A stretch of 6,071 nucleotides of DNA from Acidobacteriaceae bacterium (GTDB lineage Bacteria; Acidobacteriota; Terriglobia; Bryobacterales; Bryobacteraceae): contig JAFASD010000215.1 of assembly GCA_019244945.1 (NCBI GenBank), positions 1-6,071 of the forward strand. Reading direction: 5' to 3'. Below are positions 1-5,643 of this stretch, piece after piece; position 1 is the stretch's first letter; each line of letters opens with the position of its first letter. A program made the translations under genes and the position numbers. The notes under the pieces are model-generated. The model searched no databases and had not been told where the DNA came from. It saw only the letters and a program-made list of their open reading frames with translations.

Positions 1-275
1 TTATATTTGTCGAAACGCGTTTGCTCAACGGCTGTGATGAGAAAACCAGCGAGCGTATTCAAATCCGGATCTGCCGCCCAAACTCCTGTGACATCGGGCC
101 TGAGTGCAGTTGGATACCCGAAGCAATGGATATCCCAGCTATACAGCCCAGGGTTGCCAGCTAAGAATGCGGGCATCATGCCAAATGTATGGTGTGATTC
201 ACCGCTGAAGCCGTGTATTAGAATAATTGCGCGATCCTGCTTTTGATCGCGTATTGCAAAGGTCGTAGCATCCAT
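1..275 (-). CDS. alpha/beta hydrolase, N-terminal part (3' end beyond window)
   Basis: The 91 visible residues begin at an ATG (275-273) and remain open to the window edge. Residues 16-23 (AIILIHGF) form the first core beta strand followed by the HGF oxyanion-hole motif of alpha/beta hydrolases. A second strand with FGYPT follows at 52-56, then a W-A-A-D-P segment near 66-70 and a predicted helix ending in FDKY. This arrangement resembles lipase/esterase-like (PGAP1/DUF676-type) bacterial hydrolases. The nucleophile elbow (usually GHSMGG) and the Asp/His should lie outside the window, so activity cannot be judged. No signal peptide is seen, so it is probably cytosolic. The ATG follows the stop of the TIR-like/TPR gene by only 3 bases (TGA-GCG-ATG) and has a good Shine-Dalgarno site, so the two are almost certainly co-expressed. 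The fold is confident. The substrate is unknown, and a role as a lipid- or ester-cleaving effector is inference. Confidence 0.85.
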   Translation of the reverse strand, partial: MDATTFAIRDQKQDRAIILIHGFSGESHHTFGMMPAFLAGNPGLYSWDIHCFGYPTALRPDVTGVWAADPDLNTLAGFLITAVEQTRFDKY

Positions 276-278
276 CGC

Positions 279-1745
279 TCACTTGCCCTCCGCTTTTCGA
301 TTCAGCACGTTTATTAGTTGCTCAAGCTCACCAACGGCGTCCGGCTTAGACGCGAAAGCTGTCTTCTGTAACGCAAGGTTTCTTGCGGTTGTCTCGAATA
401 GCCAGCCTGCTACCTCGATCCCAAGCGCCTGGTTTAACATTTGCTTAGCTACTTTCCAGTCCTCATCAGCTGTTGCCAACTCCAATTTCGTGGCCGTCTG
501 CCAGTACTTCTCGTCGTTATTCTTTGGTGCAGGTGCACAGTCCACCGAATACCTCACCACGGGGAGCAGCGTCTTTAACACGCTTCGATCAGCCTTAGTT
601 CCTCGCACTAAGCGCAGAGTAACTGCATTTACACCGGGATAGGAGTCCCGGATATCTTTGCGGAATCCTTCCTCATAGGTCTCGATTGCTTTTTGAAGCA
701 TGGCCTTTGACTCATCGCTTTCCTGATGAGGATTTCCTTCTGGTCCAGGCCGATTCGGAGGTGCCGAGCAGAGCGCGTCGTGCCAGGCCTTGTATATCCG
801 GCCGCGGATCCCATACGTTTCACTCGTCACGCTCTCCAATGGAATTTCGTCGAGAGCGGCAATAGCGCTCCTTCTGAGAATGCTTGCCTTCTCGAAATCT
901 TTTGCTTTCACAGCAGCTTCCGCAAGGCGGTTCAGAGCGAGCGAGTACTGTTCTCGAGCCACGGCGGTCTGCTGCAGTTCTTTTGGCACACGTTCGAACA
1001 GCAATGTCATCTGTTCGTATGCCTTCAGTTCCCTATATCCTAAATACACACCGAGTATGGCCGTGTGCACCTGTGATACTTCTTTCGGCAGTTGAATAAT
1101 ATCGTTCTCGATCGCGACCAGCGCATCTAAGTTTCGATTCAGAATGGCGGTTTTGATTTGCTCGCCGAGTTTCCCTGTGTACTGTAGTCTCTGCAAGAAG
1201 ACATCGGTCTTAGAGTGTTCAATGCTGCCGGCGGGCTTCCAAGCGGTTATTTGCATTATGGGATTGTCGACCGGCAGCTGACCTTCTCGGGCCTGAGTCA
1301 AAACCTTGCAAACCGACTGTGCTAACGATTTGCCGGACTCTTCCACTAATGAGCCGTTTTCGGTGACCGTGTAAGTCAGCACGCGAAGGGGTTTGAAATC
1401 GAAGGGCAGGGTTTGGACAAATCGGTCGGCGCACACGAGCAGCGTGGCACGTGCGCTCGATCCGTGACGTACGCCGACTTCGTACGTCACGTTTGGATTA
1501 GCAAGTGTCAGATCGGCAATGACGTACTCAGCGACGAGTAGGCGCTCGAGCATGGGCTTGTGGATGAAACCACCAGCCAGTTCGAAGTCAGCGCGGATGG
1601 TTTCCAATCCGGCTGCTTCTGCACCCTCGCACAAACGCGTGTGCACCAGATCGAAGTCAACGATCGCTTGCCCCAAAGCATCGGCCTTTCGTTTACCAAA
1701 GGGCATCGCGATAAAGCACATAGGGCAAAGCTGTTCAGACGGCAT
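279..1745 (-). CDS. TIR-like domain plus TPR-S protein (MAP3K TRAFs-binding / DUF4071 family)
   Basis: The protein has 488 residues from the ATG at 1745. Residues 8-155 form a Rossmann-like domain of the TIR/nucleoside deoxyribosyltransferase-like type: CFIAMPFG at 10-17, AGLETIRAD at 45-53, YVIADLT at 74-80 and NPNVTYEVGVRHG at 83-95. Glu89 sits at the usual position of the catalytic Glu. Residues 180-480 are helical TPR-type repeats that carry family signatures: ETYGIRGRIYKAW at 309-321, YEEGFRKDIRDSYPGVNAV at 357-375 and ETTARNLAL at 451-459. Family knowledge: this architecture matches the N-terminal regulatory region of animal ASK kinases (Pfam MAP3K_TRAF_bd), and bacterial versions lack the kinase. 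There is no signal peptide, so it is cytosolic. Start choice: the frame stays open to a TTG at 1877, but ATG-1745 lies just before the conserved domain, as is usual in the family; its GGAG is only 2 bases away, so the start is not certain. Role as a signal sensor or effector in a conflict system is inferred. Confidence 0.88.
   Translation of the reverse strand: MPSEQLCPMCFIAMPFGKRKADALGQAIVDFDLVHTRLCEGAEAAGLETIRADFELAGGFIHKPMLERLLVAEYVIADLTLANPNVTYEVGVRHGSSARATLLVCADRFVQTLPFDFKPLRVLTYTVTENGSLVEESGKSLAQSVCKVLTQAREGQLPVDNPIMQITAWKPAGSIEHSKTDVFLQRLQYTGKLGEQIKTAILNRNLDALVAIENDIIQLPKEVSQVHTAILGVYLGYRELKAYEQMTLLFERVPKELQQTAVAREQYSLALNRLAEAAVKAKDFEKASILRRSAIAALDEIPLESVTSETYGIRGRIYKAWHDALCSAPPNRPGPEGNPHQESDESKAMLQKAIETYEEGFRKDIRDSYPGVNAVTLRLVRGTKADRSVLKTLLPVVRYSVDCAPAPKNNDEKYWQTATKLELATADEDWKVAKQMLNQALGIEVAGWLFETTARNLALQKTAFASKPDAVGELEQLINVLNRKAEGK
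286..291 (-). promoter_or_regulatory. ribosome binding site of the alpha/beta hydrolase gene
   Basis: On the minus strand this reads GGAGGG, a strong Shine-Dalgarno core, 10 bases upstream of the ATG at 275-273. It lies inside the last codons of the upstream TIR-like/TPR gene. It is the only strong ribosome binding site I find at a start in the window and it supports the chosen hydrolase start. Confidence 0.7.
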
Positions 1746-2096
1746 GGCTCCGGCCAACGTACCATATTCCGCCTGCTTCAGAAACCGTCGGTAGTGGTCA
1801 AGTTGTGTCTGCTGGCGACCATTTCCGGGGTTGGCGACTGCACGTCCGCTTGACTCCGATGAACGTGATTTCAACAAGCCGACTCTGGACCTCAGCGAGC
1901 CCTTTCTCGGAAACGCCGGTCCGCGCTCGACCGCTGTTGGATACTATCATCAATGCATCCTTGTTATCTTTCATAGCGGATACTAAACGCCTGACCCGCC
2001 GCAGCGACTCATCCTACAACGTGAGAACGCGCTGCGGCTTTGAGGCTTAGCGGCCCAACAGTAGTTAGGGTGTCCCTAGCCCTCGTGATACCGGAA
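1746..2096. other. gap between the protease and TIR-like genes
   Basis: These 351 bases separate the two gene blocks. They contain the possible 58-codon ORF (1798-1974) and an open in-frame extension of the TIR-like gene back to a TTG at 1877. A short inverted repeat (TAGGG/CCCTA, 2066-2078) lies just past the protease stop but has no T-run. I find no clear -10/-35 pair, tRNA or repeat. A promoter for the second gene block may lie here, but I cannot point to it. Confidence 0.5.
1798..1974 (-). CDS. possible small ORF, 58 codons, unrecognised
   Basis: An ATG (1974-1972) opens a 58-codon frame ending in TGA at 1800-1798, inside the gap between the protease and TIR-like genes. The first 37 residues (starting MKDNKDALMIVSNSGRARTG, then a predicted helix to LVEI) look like normal protein. 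The last 20 are Arg- and Trp-rich and less convincing. No good Shine-Dalgarno site precedes it. It overlaps, in another frame, the TTG-initiated upstream extension of the TIR-like gene (1877-1746). It could be a small standalone gene, the old N-terminus of the TIR-like protein joined by a frameshift, or chance. I do not recognise it. Confidence 0.25.
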   Translation of the reverse strand: MKDNKDALMIVSNSGRARTGVSEKGLAEVQSRLVEITFIGVKRTCSRQPRKWSPADTT

Positions 2097-3257
2097 CTAA
2101 CGATCCGATGCGACAACGACATCTATCTTGTTGGGCGGCAAATAACCCTTCATAAGGGGGTGCGTTTTCACGTCATACGGGTCAATCTCGGTGTGCGCGA
2201 AAATTCGGGCGCAGGCTAGTCCCTTCTGCAGGTCTAAAACGCTGTCCGATTGTTCCAGGGTCCTTATAGAAATGCCTGATGGAGGTCCCTTCACTCCCGA
2301 CATAGGGTTACCGCTGTCATTGAAGGTAGCAGGCCAGCGCGCCTTTTGAAGCGCCTGGGTCAACCGCAACGCAAATGTATAGGTGCCCGGAGAGAGATAC
2401 CAGATTTCTATAGAAGATGAGGGCCGGGGCAGTGGGGAGAGACAGCTAACGATATTCGCTTCTGCAGTATCGGATATTCCTTGGCTGGGGAGCACACGAG
2501 CAACGGATACCTCCGGGCTCAGCAAGTTACTCGGGTAACCTGCATTCTTGAATATCTCTGCTATGCGCTCGACTGCCAAAAAACGACTTGATCCAGAGAC
2601 TCCGCCCCCATCTTCCTCAACCATACCGAGCAACCCGTCGCGGCTAACAACTGCACCGCCTGACGAGCCCGGAGGCGTGCTCAACCCCTGTGCTTGTAGC
2701 CAATGAGGATTGGCTGCATTCTGCCCCTCGTAGAACGCTGGCACATAAGATACTAGCCAATCAGCATCCCGGCCAACGTTGGTAACCGGTGTGCCTTTAG
2801 TGACCGCCTTCACATCCACCCGCGCTACCTTCATCGGTTGAACATTGGAGGGCTTAGGAACGCTGATGATCGCAAGGTCGTCATCGGCCAACGCAAGTTT
2901 CAGTCGAGTTCCTGTTTTACTAGTGGCCGGACTTCCAAAAAACACCACAGTCGGTTTATCGTTCAGCTTCGATGGCACATCGGTGCCCCAAACCACGTGC
3001 CAGGGTGTCGCGATGTAGAGCGTCCGCGCATCTTCTCCGATGATTATTCCGAATCCAACCTGTGGTCGATCGTCTGTAGTTGTATCTTCATATTGCGGGA
3101 TTACGCGAACCACATTGATCTTTATTTGCTCTGCTAAATCCGTAGGAGTTGCTGCCGACTCTTGGAATGTGTGGAAAGGAAAACCAGCCGCAACGCTCAC
3201 TAGAATAAGACTGCTGCACGCTAACAACAGAGCCGATTGCAGTCTGGACTCCTTCAT
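2097..3257 (-). CDS. membrane-targeted trypsin-like serine protease with extra C-terminal domain
   Basis: The protein has 386 residues from the ATG at 3257. An N-terminal signal or anchor (K2, R5, then a hydrophobic stretch about 8-26) is followed by a trypsin/HtrA-type fold at about 40-245. The catalytic triad is visible: His87 in TPWHVV, Asp127 in DDDLAI and Ser199 in GSSGGAVV. The Leu-Leu-Ala-Cys14 run resembles a lipobox, but the hydrophobic stretch continues past the Cys, so a membrane anchor or ordinary signal peptide is as likely. No PDZ domain is apparent. Residues 250-386 form a separate alpha/beta-looking domain (IEIWYLSP at 283-290, ALQKARWPATF at 302-312, PPSGISI at 325-331) that I cannot name. 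The start follows the previous stop by 5 bases with no Shine-Dalgarno, which suggests translational coupling. The open frame extends to a GTG at 3356, but that would overlap the upstream gene and precede the signal sequence. It probably cleaves proteins outside the cytoplasm; its target is unknown. Confidence 0.88.
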   Translation of the reverse strand: MKESRLQSALLLACSSLILVSVAAGFPFHTFQESAATPTDLAEQIKINVVRVIPQYEDTTTDDRPQVGFGIIIGEDARTLYIATPWHVVWGTDVPSKLNDKPTVVFFGSPATSKTGTRLKLALADDDLAIISVPKPSNVQPMKVARVDVKAVTKGTPVTNVGRDADWLVSYVPAFYEGQNAANPHWLQAQGLSTPPGSSGGAVVSRDGLLGMVEEDGGGVSGSSRFLAVERIAEIFKNAGYPSNLLSPEVSVARVLPSQGISDTAEANIVSCLSPLPRPSSSIEIWYLSPGTYTFALRLTQALQKARWPATFNDSGNPMSGVKGPPSGISIRTLEQSDSVLDLQKGLACARIFAHTEIDPYDVKTHPLMKGYLPPNKIDVVVASDR

Positions 3258-3262
3258 CAGAT

Positions 3263-4261
3263 CTACCGGGTTGCACCAATCCGAGATTTTTGAGGCTTTC
3301 GAGCCCAAGTGCGAAGCTTCCAAAGAGCCGCCATCGCGCCCATAGCTAAAGCCCACACACCTTCCGCTTTATATTTAGCCAACGCCCAGGTGAGCCAAGT
3401 AGGTGTTAGGTCGCGCTCGAAGCCGCTCGGTCCAATTTTTACGCTCTTGACACGTCCTTGCAACAGCACATGCAATTCTTCGCCTTTCAGCGTCACCGGG
3501 CTAAGAACGGCGGAAACTCCGTTCAACGTCAATGGTTCGCCAGACTCGAGAGAAAATTTCTCGTGCGTATCCAGCAGTTGGATCGAGCCAGATAATATTG
3601 CTGATCTAAAACTCGGGACGGAGGCGTTGCTTTCATCCGAAAGACTGAATCCAATCCCCGAAACCCGAGTAGTGGGTAGTATTTCAACGTTGACCGTAGT
3701 CGATATCGGTATCGTCAGGTTTGCCGGAACCGCGGTTCCGGAGACGCTCAACCGAACCTCTGCCGCGGACCCTGGAGTCCCACAGCTAACGGGGCTTCCA
3801 TCAAGACCAGTCAGCCGCGCCGATTCGCCAGCATCTAGATCAGCTGACCCATCGCCGTTGAACACAATGGTAAGCTGATTTTCTAAAGCTTCCACCTGTA
3901 GCAGTCCATTACGAGCCATTCGCAATGCGGTCAAAGTGACTGGACCACCTATGCGTAAGCCCCTACTCGCTTGCACACCACAATTTCCACCTAGGGACAG
4001 GTTAGTGAATTCGCTTGCCTTCAGAAGATCATCGGGGCTCTTTACAATCACGGAAGTACTAGCATCCAGCCGTTCTGCAGGCGTGAGGGCAATCGATTTG
4101 GCTGCGGCAGTAAGTTCAATGTTGACATGAGGACGTCGAACCGTGGCAGCCGTCGTCAGCGCCAAAATGCAAACAGCTGCGATCCCAAGAAGCACCTCAT
4201 CCGACAGCCAGGATTTCACAAAAGTCTCGACGGGGCTCGGCTGTGAATGTGTGTCGATCAT
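3263..4261 (-). CDS. bitopic envelope protein with beta-rich domain between two membrane helices, unknown function
   Basis: The protein has 332 residues from the ATG at 4261. A first membrane helix at about 22-40 (VLLGIAAVCILALTTAATV) and a second at about 300-316 (EGVWALAMGAMAALWKL) bracket some 250 residues that are rich in Ser, Thr, Val and Gly in alternating patterns typical of beta-sandwich domains. The tail after helix 2 is basic (RTWARKPQKSR), which suggests it is cytoplasmic and the beta domain faces outside. Cys95 and Cys160 could form a disulfide. An acidic NGDGSADLDAGES loop at 135-147 resembles calcium-binding DxDxD-type loops, but this is only a resemblance. The ATG follows the upstream stop by one base (TAG-C-ATG) with no Shine-Dalgarno, so translation probably reinitiates. 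A GTG at 4303 is possible but overlaps the previous gene. I do not recognise the family. A sensor or scaffold for the downstream protease is inference. Confidence 0.8.
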   Translation of the reverse strand: MIDTHSQPSPVETFVKSWLSDEVLLGIAAVCILALTTAATVRRPHVNIELTAAAKSIALTPAERLDASTSVIVKSPDDLLKASEFTNLSLGGNCGVQASRGLRIGGPVTLTALRMARNGLLQVEALENQLTIVFNGDGSADLDAGESARLTGLDGSPVSCGTPGSAAEVRLSVSGTAVPANLTIPISTTVNVEILPTTRVSGIGFSLSDESNASVPSFRSAILSGSIQLLDTHEKFSLESGEPLTLNGVSAVLSPVTLKGEELHVLLQGRVKSVKIGPSGFERDLTPTWLTWALAKYKAEGVWALAMGAMAALWKLRTWARKPQKSRIGATR

Positions 4262-4262
4262 G

Positions 4263-5051
4263 CTACTGCAATTGAATGTCAAAAAGGCTCGAGTGGCTTG
4301 CACGGTCGGGCAGACTCACATATGAGATCTCCAGCGTAAACTGCGTCGCGTGGGCAGGGGGTGCAAACGTGATATCCTTACGTTGCCCTGCGGACACGAT
4401 TTGTGGCGAGGGGTCACCGAACGAGGGCAGCGGGGCAGAGTTCGTGGGGTACGTGCGCCAACAGACGTTGCTTACATCGCCTCGTGGCCGGACCACGGCC
4501 ACTATGCTTGTCCCGATGGGCACTGGCCGCGAACTGATGGAACAGGACAGCGGCACATAAGCTTTCCGTTGGCCTTCTTCATCGTGCCAGCCCAAAAATC
4601 CTACTTGGGCGGGCTGTATGTGTACGGGATTCATTACAGCGGAGAGTGGCAACTTCAGCCGAGCAGCCCTAGTATCTGCTTCCATTCGATAGTAGAAACC
4701 AGACGAGATACCCGTCCCCACAATGTGTAGCACGGCTTTGTTCGTCGGCAACGCTGTTGCTAGTTCAAGCACCACGTCTTTTCCGACGGACCAATTAAGC
4801 TTTCCCCAAGTGAGCGACACAAGGTCTATTCCAATTCCCCCTCCAGATACTCGCGGAACATACAATCCCTCGCAACGCTTGTCTTCTTTGCGTAATCGGT
4901 AACCCGTGGGCCCAGTCGCGGGACTTAGGTCGCTACAATCCTGACTAGGTGATTGATGAGCCAATACCAAGACCGCCGTCCCGACAATTGCCCCTGTATA
5001 CCGGCGACAACGACTCTTCGGCAGGCTTTTCGGCCCAGAGTGTGGAAGCAC
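4263..5051 (-). CDS. secreted cysteine-containing protein, unknown function
   Basis: The protein has 262 residues if it starts at the GTG at 5051. A basic n-region (K, K, R, C, R, R), a hydrophobic run YTGAIVGTAVLVLA at 18-31 and a polar HQSPSQDC segment make a plausible export signal. The mature part is mostly beta-patterned. It has Cys39, Cys60, Cys170 and Cys197, which could give two disulfides, and distinctive segments KRCEGLYVPRVSG (58-70), SSGFYYRMEAD (115-125) and VGFLGWHDEEG (150-160). I do not recognise the family. Start choice: the frame is open to a GTG at 5255, directly after a TAG, but the extra 68 residues are Arg/Pro-rich and would place the signal sequence internally. No Shine-Dalgarno precedes GTG-5051, so the start is tentative. 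It is the first gene of a three-gene envelope block, 1 base ahead of the two-helix protein. Confidence 0.72.
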   Translation of the reverse strand: MLPHSGPKSLPKSRCRRYTGAIVGTAVLVLAHQSPSQDCSDLSPATGPTGYRLRKEDKRCEGLYVPRVSGGGIGIDLVSLTWGKLNWSVGKDVVLELATALPTNKAVLHIVGTGISSGFYYRMEADTRAARLKLPLSAVMNPVHIQPAQVGFLGWHDEEGQRKAYVPLSCSISSRPVPIGTSIVAVVRPRGDVSNVCWRTYPTNSAPLPSFGDPSPQIVSAGQRKDITFAPPAHATQFTLEISYVSLPDRASHSSLFDIQLQ

Positions 5052-5643
5052 AAGACTAGGTCTAGATTGTACACCCAGGTGTGGCTGAGTGCACTTTCCG
5101 TTTCGCCGCGGTGGTAAGTCTTGAGTCTTCCAAAATCGCTTCGATGTAATATGAAACCGCGACGGTCGGCGAAGTAGCGGAATGCAGCCTGCAATGGTAG
5201 CAAGGGAACATGATCTAGCGCCTCTGGCAGCGGCGTTGGCGCCGACGGAATGCACCTATCGGCAGGACACGATCATAGATGTGCGGCTACGATAAAGTGA
5301 ATTTCCACTACCCTGTTGGTCTGCTGCAAATGCGGTCGATGCTGGCCTGGTATGGTGCTTCGAGCAGCAGAATGAACCCGATCAGCCTTAGGAGTAATCG
5401 AGCAGTAGCTCGCCGCCCACGGCCGTCTAACGCCAATGCGTCGAGCTGGTCGGCCCAGGGCAGGCAGAGTTGTCACGGGAGCCACTCAGATTTCTTAAAC
5501 GGACCACGACCACCACGTCTTGCAAGTTCAACCCCGCCGCCCAGGACGGCACGTCACACTAAGCTCAGTTTTCTCCAAACCCGCCGACCACACACAGCGA
5601 AAATCGCCCCGCGTGACACTGCACAAGCGAGGATTTAGCTCGA
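5052..5643. other. intergenic region between glgB and the envelope-protease block
   Basis: This stretch of about 590 bases carries no convincing gene. Open frames on both strands translate to Arg/Pro/Ser-rich, low-quality sequence. The part at 5255-5052 is an open in-frame extension of the downstream secreted-protein gene. A short hairpin (CGGCG/CGCCG around 5231-5244) and a CCACGACCACCACG repeat near 5504-5518 are weak. I find no tRNA, no clear T-tailed terminator for glgB and no unambiguous sigma-70 promoter. By position, a promoter for the downstream block should lie here. Confidence 0.5.

Noticed and set aside
7..246. Plus-strand open frame of 79 codons at the window start
   Set aside because: It is the antisense shadow of the alpha/beta hydrolase, whose minus-strand frame carries the HGF motif.
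279..1877. TTG-1877 as the start of the TIR-like gene
   Set aside because: It would add 44 mostly low-complexity residues before the conserved domain and has a weaker start codon than ATG-1745. It is kept only as an alternative.
2064..2080. Inverted repeat TAGGG-TGT-CCCTA after the protease stop, considered as a terminator
   Set aside because: The minus-strand transcript would form only 5 clean pairs (an adjacent C-A mismatch) and no T-run follows, so it is not a supported rho-independent terminator.
3309..3878. Long plus-strand open frame of 189 codons
   Set aside because: It is antisense to the two-helix protein gene, shows no protein-like composition or motif, and the minus-strand frame has membrane helices and tight operon junctions.
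4350..4730. Plus-strand open frame of 126 codons
   Set aside because: It is antisense to the secreted-protein gene, rich in Arg, Gly and His, with no recognisable domain.
5279..5638. Plus-strand open frame of 119 codons in the glgB-downstream gap
   Set aside because: It is Arg/Pro/Ser-rich, has no Shine-Dalgarno site or motif, and looks like a chance frame in GC-rich intergenic DNA.
5256..5643. Search for a tRNA or attachment site downstream of glgB that could explain insertion of an island
   Set aside because: A GTTCAACCC stretch near 5526 resembles a T-loop, but the flanking bases do not pair as a T-arm, and no direct repeats or integrase are visible.
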